In this document: in pieces, positions 51,291 to 64,000 of the stretch | Layout: every line of letters starts with the position of its first letter | Position numbering within the stretch: the stretch's first letter is position 1 | Assembly: GCF_037975245.1 (NCBI RefSeq) | Contig: NC_092571.1 | Span: forward strand, 25,374,564 to 25,438,563 | Direction of reading: 5' to 3' | Length of the DNA: 64,000 nt | From: Apostichopus japonicus | Taxonomy: Eukaryota > Echinodermata > Holothuroidea > Aspidochirotida > Stichopodidae | Translations under genes and position numbers: made by a program | Notes under the pieces: model-generated | The model's input: only the letters and a program-made list of their open reading frames with translations | The model's database searches: none | Told to the model about the DNA's origin: nothing

Positions 51291-51853
51291 TGGTCTATTG
51301 TCTAACCACATGGCAATCTCTTGTTGGCACAAGTCAAACCCTCCGGGATCAGAATGAAAACAAAGCGTTCTTCAAAATTGCGAAAAAAGTAATGTTGACA
51401 TATGTAATACGATCGACCGTCGACGTTTCGACACGTTTTTAGAATAAACTTAAAGCATGATAGAGAGGACAGTATTTAGTGGTATTTCGCATTAGAATCA
51501 GATCAAGTTGACGTACTGTTCATACTGTCAATACGAGTGATTTGAAGCATGATATATGAGGACAGTGTGGATTGGTACTAGCATTAGAAAAATTTGTTCC
51601 AAACTGGCGGGGAAGTCAAGTCTCAAGACTCGGTAAACTTTGATAAAAAAAATATATAAAAGAAAACAAGTTACTGAGAATGTATGAATTATTCAAGATG
51701 ATGCGTGAGGGCCCCGAACCCCATCCTGTCGGGGTAAACTTCCAGTTTGCTCTGAGGTTATTCTATAATATAGTTACATCATGGGAATGTTAACTTGACT
51801 ACGAACCCTTCGAGATACTTTCAAACTACACTTTAAAAAAAAAATAGAATTGG

Positions 51854-52076
51854 ATTCAAATTTGATTCACTAACAGCAGACTAAAACAATCCAATTATAG
51901 AGATCAATTAAATGTTGTTTGTGATGTGAAAGTCTGCCTTTTGATAAAAGACATGACGCAACTGTGATTCAAGTTTGATTCACTAAAAGCAGACTAAAAC
52001 AATCCAATTATAGAGATCAATTAAATGTTGTTTGTGAAGTGAAAGTCTGCCTTTTGATAAGACATGACGCAACTGT
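51854..52076 (+). repeat. 113-bp tandem duplication
   Basis: Units starting at 51854 and 51967 (ATTCAAATTTGATTCACT and ATTCAAGTTTGATTCACT) are about 95% identical and directly abutting. The second ends before a T-rich tract at about 52075-52100. This is a recent duplication with no coding content. Confidence 0.92.
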
Positions 52077-52119
52077 TTTTTTTTTCTTTTTTTTTTTTTA
52101 ATTCATGTTTTGCTTTTGC

Positions 52120-52205
52120 TTTTGTTTTCTTATGTTTTCCTTTGTGTTTTCTTTCTTTCTTTTGTTTTCCTTTGTGTTTTGCTTTCTCTCTCTCTCTCTT
52201 TCCTT
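52120..52205. repeat. T-rich CTTT/CT tract
   Basis: Pyrimidine-rich strand of CTTTTG, CTTTC and (CT)n words. The Lys/Arg/Glu-rich minus-strand frame (52130-52555) arises from it. Confidence 0.85.
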
Positions 52206-55200
52206 TGTGTTGTGTTGCAACTGTTGCTATATGGTTTAGTTAGCTTTGTATGAGTCATGTCTTTTCCATACCACGCTTCATAGCATAAAACAATGATACA
52301 TGATTTTTTTTTTCTTCTAGGTACGTAGAGGTTGAAACTGAGTTCAATAAACTTCACCATTGCGGTTAATGACACGAAAGTGCTATAGAGTGATACGAGT
52401 GACAAACATGTCATTAGACGAAGAGGACGACTCAAATTGGAAAGAGAAACCGAACAACTTTCAAAGAGGTGTGTTTGGCTCGTTACCTTTGGTTTGTGTA
52501 AATATTTGATGAAGCAAACATCACCAAAAGCTATACAATCCATACAAATTAACATTTAAACAGGAATACATTTGTCATGTTAGAGGAAATGAATCGGTTT
52601 TCGGTTTAAGTTTTTTCTGGTTCCACACAACGGGAAGTGATACTCCTTGAAGGTGACTAAACATTTTGAATTCTTTTTAAACAATAAATTATATTTACAG
52701 TAAAGTCTAAAAATTACTGTTGTTCTTGTTGTTGTTTTGTTTTGTGTGTTTTTTTCTTGAGGGGAGAGGAGACGGGAGGAGGGGGAGATTGATACAATTT
52801 TCGATGAACGCTATTTATTGTTAACGTCCCATAAAAAAGTACGGTAGCCTATAGTTCCATTAGCTTGACTAGTCAATCTTTCATTTCAAAGAAAGAAGTC
52901 AAAACTTGAAAAGGTTTATAATCTTCTAGTTTGCTTTTTACAAGTGATTAAAACTATTATGGATAAAGTGTCCGGAAGACCCCCCCCCCACCCCCAAAAA
53001 AAAGAAGTGAAAACTGAATGAAATCATTTGATTACCTGTTCATGAAACTAAACTTGTTTACAAAATCAAGAAAGGGTAGGGGAGTGGGAAGGGGTGGTCT
53101 TAGTTTGATCACGTGCATAACATTGTAATCATAAAAGGAGAACATGAAATGGCGCACATGTGGCTCGATGATGTCATATTTAGACTTGATCAAGTCTTCG
53201 TCCTTATGTATAAAAGAACATCAAATCTGTGGATATATCTCCCAATTTTAATCTGATTTTCCTTAGCTGTTGGGGGAAGCTGTTTGTGGCAGTATACCTC
53301 TATCCCATATATAGGCTAGTGAATGATGGTTGGGTATATATGTGTCTCTTATAAGCTAGTTAGTACCGAGACGAACTTTTAGCACGCTGTAACTTCCTCG
53401 TGTTACCAAATGTAAATGTTTGGTTTGGTGTGCTCACCGGTTTCAAGTTATTCCCCAGACACCCAGGAATGTACTCCAATTAGACAATTAGTCGACTCAG
53501 TGAGGAAGGATGTTAATTGAGACGGTGGGAGTCAAATGAAGTTTCAGTATGAGTGACCATTATTTGAACATTTCTAGCAGATTTCGGGCCAATGATGTTC
53601 ACCTCTCACAGCTTAAAACTTATAAATCACCAGCAGCCAACTGATTTCAGACCACTTAGATATTTATATCATAGATTGAGGGATATACCGGACTATACCA
53701 ATAACATTTGGGAATAATTACTGAGCTTGATCGTATACAACCAACAGTTATAACCCACAGCCAAATACAGCTTTTAGATTGTCTTCCTATACCAAATCGT
53801 ACAACCCCTCTCCCTCCACCCTCTACCCCCACTCTCACCTCTCCCTTTTTTCAAACTCACAAAAAATATCTTCTGAAAGGTATAGGCAATCATTTACACC
53901 TATAATTATAGACTTTAATGTGTAGACTAAATACGGTTCCAAAAATATCAATTTTAAATTATTCTTGGGTGGGGGGGAGGGGATACGTTAGACTTCTTAC
54001 ATAGCAGTCGGCCTCATCGAACCCATGTCTACACCCCCTACCCCCCCCCCCCCTCCTTCCTTCATTAAATCCAGGATCCGTCCCTGTCTGACAACAGCAC
54101 TTAAATCCTCTACCGACGTCAAAGTAAATAAGTATACAATTTACCTTATCGTGTATATAGTGCATGCAGCAGGACACTTCTTAATATTTCCATTCAATGT
54201 TTGTTTTATATAGCGATGATATAATCTGCTACTCTGTTTATATCGATATGTATTCAGAACGCTCGTCGACCCCGTTAGACGTTGGAGTTGTTTGCATACA
54301 GAAAATATATATGTAGGCTATATCTGATAACAGCAGAATATAAGCTACATCATGACTGTTTGGTAAGGAATATATCAAATCTGAATGAGTGGGTTTATTT
54401 TTTACACGGTTATACAGACAATATGGAAGAGTTCTGAGGAATTCTGTTTTTGCATGCACTGAATGGTGTTACCTTAGTTACTAGCATATAGCTTGATCTT
54501 CTCAGATTTTCTGTATTTATTGTCGATCCTCAAACTCCAATGTTCGTTTCACTTATATATACTTTCCACATCAACTCTAAGCCATTGCTGAAGAAACAAA
54601 AATCTCAGTACATATTCGTGAAAAAATCAGTATTCAGCTATGAGTCCTGTCTGTCTTTTATTGTTCTTATTTTCAATCGGAATACATGTGGATCTATATT
54701 TAATAATATATATATTTAACCCTATCTTACACCCTATGTTAGTTACACAGAGTGAACATATAGTCGAGTCCATCTCCACAACACTTACCATCATCAGCAT
54801 TAATCTACCTATTCATATAGCCAGCTCGGCCATGAATTCGGCGTTACCGCTTTGCATCTGTTCTACCAATCAGCATAATTCTAAATGACCAACTGTTTCC
54901 CTCCATGGTTTAGAACCTTGAAAACATACTTAGCCGGTTGACTTTGCTGATTGGTTTCTCACTGGTGATGTAGGTATATATATGAGTTAACTCATAGCTC
55001 TGCTTTCGAATGTGTATACCACTTCAACTAAATTAAGAGAGAATTGGTTGAAGAAAGAGTAAGAATTTGTCTTCGCATTACATCTGAAATTCAATTAAAC
55101 GAAGCAGATATCTCGGCTTTGGGTGTTGAGGTGTAAAAGCTGTATATGGTGAGAGAGTTCAACATTCGTCAAGTGTTGGAACGTGACATTTCGCTTATAG

Positions 55201-58200
55201 GAGAGATATGTACGCCGCATATATAGTTCACAGAGAACTATACCATAGTGTTGTTGTGCGAAATGCAATTAACCTGGAAGCATATATTTCGAGATGAAAT
55301 GAGCAAGTTTCTCTATGAACTATACGTAGTGATGATCAGGGCATGCTTAATGACGACTTAGTATATATGTAGGCCCCAAAGCCTCATAGTTTTACAGAGA
55401 ACTAAGATATCGTTGTTGCATGAAACGTAATTTTAACCTGGGAGCAAAGTTCGCTGCAGAGAGAGTTGGGCATTTCTTTAAAATGTTGAGAGAGAACCTA
55501 TTTTTACAAAGTGTTGTTATGGAAATCTCAGAGTATACAAAGAAGGACGGCAGTGGGAATATGTCAAATGCATAGTTAGCATTAGAGCATATAGTTCACA
55601 ACTAAAAACCATGTCGATCATATATAACGGGGTTAGTACCATTACATTTCTCAAGCTATATCCACCAGTAAACAGAAAGTATGGCACACCTGTGCCTTCC
55701 AATCCAGGTGATTATAGTCTGTTCATTGTGATCGCTAACTTTCTCTTTATTTTGAGGCTACAGGTACCCGTAAGCTTGATTTCAACGAATTTACAAGTGT
55801 GCTAAGGTCTTCCCAAGGCCATAACCCAAGTAGAAATAAAACTCTTACCAGCTTATGTTGAAACCTTCTCGTTACTGAAACCGGGGAGCTCATACGAACT
55901 TTCTAATCTTTCAGTTTTTTGGGTTTTTTTTTTTCAATTTCAAAACTGCATTTTTCAACTATTAAGAAATTGATAAGAAAAATAACAACAGCCAAAAAAT
56001 GACAACCATCAATAGAGAAATAACCAAGAACAACAACAATTGTAATAACATAAATAACATCAAAATTAACACAAAAACCTCTTACCAAAGTACGAATCAA
56101 TGCGCTGAATAGTTATTTGTTTGTCAATAGAAATGGTCAGCTATTTCCATAGGCTAGAAAAACCCTGCGTGTGCATTTAAGATTAGGCCTACATGTTGTT
56201 ATGAGTGGTAGGCTATTGTTAGGTATACTCGTTTTATGCAATTAAGGTCCTCCAATTTAAGTTCCTTTTGGGCGTTCCATAGGCAGTGATTATGAGATGT
56301 ACCTTTTTTCCGAACCATTTTCAGTTAGTTACTACTTGCTGCTAGATATTTATTTTTGTTAGTTTTTAACCTTTCCAAGAACAAACATCAAAAAGTCAAC
56401 CGATCATCAAAAAGGTGAAGGCATTATACCTACCAAGTATTCCATCCCCTACCCCTCAAACCCCCCCCCCCACCCGACCCCATTCACCCCACCATTACCG
56501 CGATCCAATCTTACACCTTATATGGGTGGCCTGTCTGTCAGACCCCAATTAACAGAAATTTACTTTATCCCTTAATTTCTTGAAATTACCAAATATCGAA
56601 ACAGTTAGAAAATACGACTGGCATTTGATATTACATAGGCTTTTCTGCAGTTCACTTGAGGTTTTGCTCTTTCTAGCGAGACCACTTTTTTATATTTTCT
56701 TCTTCTTCTTCTTCTTTTCTCTCTCTGACTTTGAAATTAAATAAAACCATCCCACATAACGCGTGACAGCCTTTAATTTCTCGAAATATTTCTTTTAATT
56801 GGTGAAGCGACTCCGAACATTAGTTCGTGAAAAAAAACACCTACCATTCCCTTTAAGTTATTGCGTTTATTCATCACGCTTCAATGACCTGCGAAATTTT
56901 AATCACATGCATAGGCCTTACTATACAATACTACTACAACTGATAGAGCAGCCTAACACAGGGAGCCATGGGCTGTGTATTATTAATTCTATACGCATTA
57001 AGTCGTATACGTAGAACTGCACACGGATGCACATAGGCACACGAATCGTGGGTTGGTGGGGGTTGGGTGGGGGAGGGGGAATAAGCATTGGAGTAATCGC
57101 GGCTGTCGTATTTTATGCAGTATTTTTAATTCTGTAACCTTCGGGAGTAAATTGACAGTTTATTGAAATAAACAAAAGGTTTTTTTTACTTTTTTGTTGT
57201 TGTTGTTGCAAGACTTGAGGAATATTTATGTTTCGATATATTGATGTATGATGTTTATCGATTTGAAACTCAATGCTAACTGTTTCTCTTTACGCGAATT
57301 ACCGCCAGGCACTTTTAAAGCTTGTGATGTGAGCGTTACTGACATGGATGTGGTTTTTGCAAGGTCTGCATGTGTATCAAATCTATGGGAACTAGGAAAG
57401 TTTCACTGCTGGTTGTTGGCACACACAGTCTGATGTGCTATATAGTTATATACATAAATGAGGTGAGCACAAATGCGGGATATTTGTCACGTGACGTTGC
57501 TGTTATTACACTGCAACAACAAAAAACAAACAAAAAATAATATTTAACAACAACAACAACACCAGTCCAAAGGACAGAAATAGTCACATGAAATATTACA
57601 GAATCTGAAAGACATCACAGGACGATCGAAAGACCGCAACAGTACTGACAATAACAAATATAATAGCAATAACAAGAATGAAAAAAACAAGAACAGGTTC
57701 AAGGACAAACAAGTCATTGTAACGTTTCAATCATAAGCCTAACCCGCGTATAGACTATGTATCCAGGGAGGCTTTTTTTTAACTCTTTGATAAATTGGAT
57801 GACTTAGTCTTGTTAGTAAGAACCCCCCTTACCGCCAACCCCCCCCCCCCACCCCCTCGCCACGCATAAAAGTAATTTCGACGAGGCTATATATATACGA
57901 ATGTAGGCCTTATAGGTATCGCACATGTAGGTATGCATGTATGACACCGTATTTACGTACGTACGTGCTGTGTATGTAACCAGGGTCCACTAGCAACTCC
58001 CTAGTGTGCCCGCGACACTAGTGACAAAGCAGCTCCCTTATTTAGCACAGTGTTTCGCCATTTGGACCTTAATAGGCCATATCAAGAAAATAAGTGTGGG
58101 TCCCATTAGGGTTCCTGTATGAACACAATAAGTCCTGCTCATAACCTATTAACCATCCGACTGTGGATTAAGTTGGCTGATTTCTTAAAGGTGACGGGTT

Positions 58201-61200
58201 GGTAATTTAATAGATATTACTATAGGGCCTACACTGTTGTAGTTTTCACTTGGGTAGGATTATTTGTTTACCGTAAACAACATTGGGGTCTTTCTTTTTT
58301 CTCTTCTCTTATTTTGAGGGGGGGGGGGTGGGGAAGTAAGATAACAGCAATTAAAGGCTTGCACTAAAACGTAGAGTAACAAACTACCGGTTTAGGTTTA
58401 GATTTCACTGTTTTCCTTCACCTATTCTAGTTTCGCAGACACAAAATAACATGCATAAAAGTGCTGTTGTAAAGCAATATGCACCGTAAACAAGTTGAAA
58501 AACCTGTCACGTCCGTGGACAAAAATTGTGAGTAACCTGGTTGCAGTTGGTGGTTGCTATATTTATGACAATTGAATTTCAGTACAAAGTTCTATTGATA
58601 AAATTATGAAATATGGCTGAGCCAGTGAGTGATACGGATATGGAAACATAACCAAGGAACAATATTGCTGTATCCATGGCTACATAGCCCATGAATTAGG
58701 CAGAATGCTATAGCTGTACGCGGTTGTGGGCTGAAAAACATCATTACAGCAAATATGATGGCCGTGTTATGACCCCCAACGATAAAGACATATCACGCTG
58801 CAACCAATGATTACAGACTGTGGTTTCTCTAGGGAGTTGTAACATCTATACATTTGAGCACTATTGGCTCAAGTTATCTTGAAATTATGAGTAATGATTT
58901 TCATACAAATATAAGCCGAAGGGAAACGGTAGATAAGCCATATTCTTGGTCACCTAGCTGAGATAACAGCATGGCTTCTGTTTTCTATAGTGTACTTCAT
59001 ATGTTAACCTTCGTACTGTGGTGTTATATTGTATTTATGTTATTTATCTTGTACAAACATACGAGAAAATAAATTTGAAATGAAATGAAAATATTGACTT
59101 TTGCGAACGATAACGCGATTTATCGTTATAAGATCACATGTAGTCCTATAGGCCTATATAGATAACGGTTACTGTAACATCGATTATAGTTAATTGCTTT
59201 CAGCTGGCACGATATCAATACAGTGGCAGTATATACTAGACTCTCAAGTGCCAGTCTTCAAACTCTATATGACGGCGATGATAATGTTATCATTTGGTGA
59301 AGGTTACCACTGAGCCATTTCTAAGAGTCAGCCAGAACTCAATATGACGGTTGCAAGTATATAAAATGGTATCAATAATATCAGTGCAGGCAGCCTATGT
59401 CAGACAATCACCAATGGGTGGTTAACTTTATCAATATCTCCTTTCTTGAATCGACTCAGTAGTGTGTCGTCATTGCTTAGATATATACAGTCACCCGCAC
59501 AAAGAAGTTCGTCACTGACTTGACTATTTGAACGCCCCTTTATAGATTCAACAAGTGAAATCAATCATTTTGATGAGGAGACCCTAACGGCATGCCTCTA
59601 AAAGCAAACAAATCAACTACCTCTCGGAATTGAACTTCCAAGAAAATAATAATTTCGTAATAACTTGAGAGTTAATTACGTTCTTCCAACGTAAAACTTA
59701 AGCTCTTCGATTGCAACATCTAACTATACCAACTCCTAATTCCGGTCGCCGCTGGTTTGAAACAGTTCATTGCAATGAACAACACAAATATAAGCAAATA
59801 TGTCAGTTCTCAACGATATAGGCATATACTGCATAGTCTCTACAACTATCTATCACAGTTAGAACGGTGAAATAATTATCAAGCTTCAACCGTTAACGTT
59901 CAACAACAAAAAAATCAAATTTTCTTTCCTAAATTTCTAAACTCACACATACACACACACACACACAATCTCTTCAAGACATATTACGTAGGCTGCTATA
60001 GTCTTTACGTTGATAATGTACCCCACAGAGACATATATACTATTCACACGGCAATTGGAGCATTTAAATTTTACGTTTTTTGTTTACGTAAAAGTTGAAG
60101 ATATTCTTCTACGGCGCGCATAGTCCCTTACATACTGACAACACAATCTATCAATAAACACGGATAAAACCAAGTAGTGTTATTGCGAAACAACTGATAT
60201 ATGTATGCAATAACATATCCGCAACTACTTGCAACAACAAATATCCCTCTGAAACTAAGAACCCATTATTTCTCTCTGCATTTTGTGACAATTATATGGT
60301 TACGAAGTGAAATACTTACCATTCAATAGAAGACAATTGCATACACAAAAGTATATTAATTCCAGTTATCAAGTCCTTCCCGAATATGAGTTTCTTTCCA
60401 ATATCCTCACAGGAAGAACTTTTCAAACACACAGAGCAACTGAATGCACTCGCTATCTGTAGTTCAAATCCCAATACGTTGCCTATTGACTGTTAACCGA
60501 ACATACACGAAAGCTCACGATATAGGCAGAGAGAAATACATCCACAGCGTTTCCACATTAAAAACAGTGTGCACTGAAATACTTTTTTTTATTTTTTTTT
60601 TATTGGATTTGTCCACACAGCCTTCTTTCAAAGTATTACGTCTAAATATTTACCGCTTATAATAACATGTGCTCCTACTGTGCAGGGCAAATTGGCCCAG
60701 CCGCCCGAAGCGAGACACCGAGCCTACTGCACGTTAAAGAAAAGCCTGCAAATTTTTCTTTTGTGCGCTGGGTGAACTAACAAGCACTACACCAGTCGAG
60801 GCTTACAACTAAAATGATTGCAGCCTTGGAATTGGACTCCCCGCTCTCTTATAATAAAAGCTCTTTTGCGACCGCTCTGTGACGTGCTAAAAAACAAGTA
60901 CGCAAAGTACGGTATCTCGAGACTCAGTTTTTTTTGGGTATACAATAATTGCCGTGAACACTTTGTATACCTGCCGACCGAGAAACCAGCCGTGTTTGTT
61001 TGATGGACGTACGCCCTCAATTTGGCAACATGCGATATTTAACAGAGTATGATGGTAAATACACAAATAGAAAGGGGGGACAAAAAAACGAACAAGGAAC
61101 CGAATGAAACAGGAACATATATTGACTGCTAGATTTCACAACAGGAAATATCGGTGTGTTTGACCAAAATAGTGCAATTAACACCAAAATAATCGGCATT

Positions 61201-62200
61201 GATCTCAGAGAAATACATCATTCGATAAATGTGTCATCGTTATTTTAACTTTTAAATTTGTCACTGAAGTATCCATCAGCACTTGTGGAAAGAGGGCTCA
61301 GTTTGGAAAAGGGAAGGGGGGGGGGGGAGAACAAACGCTGAAGGGCAGAGGAACATTTGGCTGTGATTTGAAGAAGTAAACGGGAAAATTCCCCCCTCCC
61401 CCCTTGATCCAGGTAAAATGAACCTCTTTGCCCTCCGCATCACAAATTCCACTATTGGAATGGTTTTCAAATTTAAGAAAAAACGACTGCACGTTTAGTT
61501 GTTACTTCTTTTTAATGTTTCAATGAGAAAGTATACCTTATAACAACAGATGTTTTAATTTTTCAGCAATGGGTCACTTTTTAGTAACAAAAGGATGCTT
61601 TTTCATCGCAAATATGGAGAAGAAGAAAAAAAGGAAAGGGAACCAAAATCGAAAAAAAAATGCACATTTGAGGTTTTTCATAACCTGGGGGGGGGGGGGG
61701 TATATATATATATATTAATATACGGCTACTATAAATGAAATTACGTACCGCAGTGAGATATATAGTCACACCACTGTCTGCATATGCCAATGACGGTAAT
61801 TATTTCCCAACAGCGTCAGTTTTGACGTCTATAGTTTTCGGATGTATAGTATAGGGCCTTTCTGCAGTATATACTACTGTGTCTGACAAGAGAAAGGATA
61901 TATGTACTGTGAATGGCTTGCATCTAAATTGATTCAGATCCAAATAAGAATGTTATCTTAGGAAATATGAGATAAATTATAATATTTTGACCAAAAGCAG
62001 GAATCAAATCCCCAAAAATTGTTACATGAAACTTCCAAATGTTTGAACTTATAAATTAACCAGAAAAAGAAGAACGTGGAAGCATACTTAATTGACGGAG
62101 ATAATGGATAAGCGTATTTTCGCAGAACCAGTTCACTTTAGGCTTCGCGATCCCCAATTGAAGAAATAATTGACTGAGTGTAAACCAACTGTTCAAAATC
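52206..62200. other. Gene-free stretch
   Basis: AT-rich sequence with C/G runs (52981-52997, 54038-54052, 56460-56474, 57840-57850, 58319-58329, 61317-61327, 61687-61700). The segment ending TCCAGGATCCGTCCCTG near 54070-54087 resembles one hAT terminus without a partner. No exon or RNA gene is recognised. Confidence 0.5.
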
Positions 62201-62210
62201 GATGTTTTTT

Positions 62211-62367
62211 ATCCATCCATGCATCCATGCATCCACCTATCCACCCATCCATCCACCCATCCATACACATCCATCCATGCATCCACCCACCCATCCATCC
62301 ACCCACCCATGCATCCATCCATGCATCCACCCACCCACCCACCCATCCATCCATCCATCCATCTATC
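62211..62367 (+). repeat. CATC/CACC-type minisatellite
   Basis: Imperfect tetranucleotide array of CATC, CACC and CATG words, ending in CATC then TATC units. The His-Pro-Ser-Ile frame through it is an artefact of the repeat. Confidence 0.93.
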
Positions 62368-62375
62368 TAATACGT

Positions 62376-63340
62376 TAGATCAATAATTTACCCATCACGT
62401 GTGGTCACATCTTTCGGTTACAGTATTCCTCTGGAGGTGAACAATGATAGAAAACTTTGCTGGAAACACTTTATATATTTTTGATTCTCAAATGACTCGA
62501 AACTCAATTTCTCTGGTTGTATCGTATGACATTTCATGTGTTTTTATTCCTTTCTATGTAAACTTTTACTAACCACAGAACGAAATAGATCAATATGTTG
62601 TTCAATACATATGTTTTGAAGGTCAGTTTTGAATTTCATCATAACATATTGGCAAGGATATATTGGTAAAATGAAAAGTTCTGTTGATGTTAACAAGGAT
62701 ATGTACTTGGTCAGTGTGGCGTCGACAGCCCGCGGTCGGGCCCCGGGACAAATTATTCCTCGGCGACCCCTTATTTAAAGTCTTCGTTAAAAACGGAAAC
62801 ACACTTTATTCTTCATCCCATATTTATCGGCGACTCCTAATTGACCCCGCGCCACAGTGCTTTACCCTCTTTATCACCCCCCTCCCCCCCCCCGCCCTAA
62901 CCCACCACCTCGTCAGGCCTGGACATGATAAAGTACATATAGTTTAGTGGAATTCTGTCACAGGATATGATGCTGAAGTAAATATGACCTTGAAAAACAA
63001 ATTCTTGTATTCAATCGGCAATTTTACCAAACCAATCAAAGTACCATATTTAGTTAAAATGAGATTGAGCCTGATCAAACTATATAAGACGCTCTCGTTA
63101 ATTGTTTTCAATTAGTGAGTGTTTAATCAACTTAATTCGTCCTTTCTTTATCTTTTTGTCGGACAGATTTTTTCTTTCTGATATTTTTCATATCGGTATT
63201 AGTTTAAATAGAGTAGGAGAGTTTTTGTAGAAATGCTTCTCTGTAACGTCATTTCTCCACGAAGCAGAATTTTTAAGTTTGCTGTTTCTGAGTTGTTGGT
63301 GGATGCCATTTTCGCAATACATCGCAGTTTTGTTGGTGTG
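62376..63340. other. Gene-free stretch between two microsatellites
   Basis: No feature recognised. The frame at 62684-62947 includes a C run and has no domain. Confidence 0.5.
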
Positions 63341-63350
63341 TGTGTGCGTG

Positions 63351-63686
63351 TATGTATGTATGTATGTATGTATGTATGTATGTATGTATGTATGTATGTA
63401 TGTATGTATGTATGTATGTATGTATGTATGTATGTATGTATGTATGTATGTATGTATGTATGTATGTATGTATGTATGTATGTATGTATGTATGTATGTA
63501 TGTATGTATGTATGTATGTATGTATGTATGTATGTATGTATGTATGTATGTATGTATGTATGTATGTATGTATGTATGTATGTATGTATGTATGTATGTA
63601 TGTATGTATGTATGTATGTATGTATGTATGTATGTATGTATGTATGTATGTATGTATGTATGTATGTATGTATGTATGTATGTATG
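63351..63686. repeat. (TATG)n microsatellite, about 84 units
   Basis: An uninterrupted 336-bp tetranucleotide tract preceded by a short (TG)n. All apparent long open frames at 63188-63826 on both strands (Tyr-Val-Cys-Met or Tyr-Ile-His-Thr repeats) are translations of this tract and are not genes. Confidence 0.98.
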
Positions 63687-64000
63687 TGTGTTTCATAGAA
63701 TCTGGAAAATCTGTGAACTTTCATATCAAATATAGTGATCTCGGCGACAAACATATCACCACTTTGCTGTACTTAAAGATCAATCGAGAAAGATATCACG
63801 ATTTTTATCACTTTTTTTCATGTTAGTTCTTTTAATCTTATTTTGATCAAGTGGAACTGTTCCTCTCTCAATACGGTAATAGATACGCTTGGTTGAATTG
63901 CTGACAGATAGGGACAGGAGAAGCCCGAAAACATTGTTTTTCAACAATGTACTATTCTAGGTAGTAGCTTCATTAATGTATATTTTTTCAAATACGTTTT

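Noticed and set aside
51405-51440. GACGTTTCGACACG words near 51420 as a ribozyme-like retroelement end
   Set aside because: Only a few palindromic restriction-site-like words are present, with no core motif or partner arm.
52130-52555. 141-codon minus-strand frame with Lys/Arg/Glu-rich end
   Set aside because: The charged end is the complement of a CTTT/CT tract and the rest resembles no family.
60700-60760. Possible zinc-finger-like exon start (TTTGCAGGCTTTTC on the minus strand) for the receptor
   Set aside because: Translation of the surrounding sequence lacks the Cys pairs of a nuclear receptor DNA-binding domain.
63188-63826. Long open frames of 131-197 codons on both strands
   Set aside because: They are translations of the (TATG)n microsatellite and have no non-repeat domain.

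Overview
This window looks like eukaryotic, non-coding-dominated DNA from a marine invertebrate. It is AT-rich and full of (TA)n, TATG, CATA, ACGT and G/C-run simple repeats. It carries several families of short non-autonomous transposable elements and tRNA-derived SINEs, and has no bacterial-style gene packing. The scattered TAGGCCTA-like words, the repeat style and a deuterostome-like NR2-type nuclear receptor domain make an echinoderm (perhaps a sea cucumber) my best guess. That assignment is inference, not proof.

Only one protein-coding locus can be supported, on the minus strand at 34094-36636. Two exons join across a 1549-bp intron with consensus splice sites and matching phase. From the first in-frame ATG they give a 324-residue reading frame. 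Its C-terminal two thirds read as a nuclear receptor ligand-binding domain: helix 3-5 signature, helix 7-8, helices 9-11 and a C-terminal AF-2 helix. From memory it is most like the NR2E (TLX/PNR) group. The upstream exon edge is a splice acceptor, so a 5' exon lies further right, within or beyond the window. I recognised no zinc-finger DNA-binding domain. The intron holds a hAT-like MITE with an 8-bp target duplication.

The rest, region by region. 1-16 kb: two copies of a TTAA-flanked piggyBac-like MITE, two copies of a tRNA-head SINE, a weak triple repeat at 11.2-11.6 kb, and islands rich in homeodomain and POU-like words that could be conserved regulatory elements. 16-24 kb: a MITE with an ACGT-repeat core, an 83-bp-arm near-perfect palindrome, a locally shuffled duplication array, a 59-bp GC-rich tandem duplication and a long-arm inverted repeat. 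24-34 kb: gene-free, G/C-run-rich sequence with a small hAT-like element. 36.6-64 kb: gene-free sequence with long (TA)n tracts, a 113-bp tandem duplication, a CATC-type satellite and a perfect (TATG)n array of about 84 units.

No operon, CRISPR array, rRNA or intact tRNA gene was seen. Nearly all long open frames are chance frames or read through microsatellites. No new multi-gene system is evident; the divergent receptor and the MITE/palindrome structures are the parts most worth checking.
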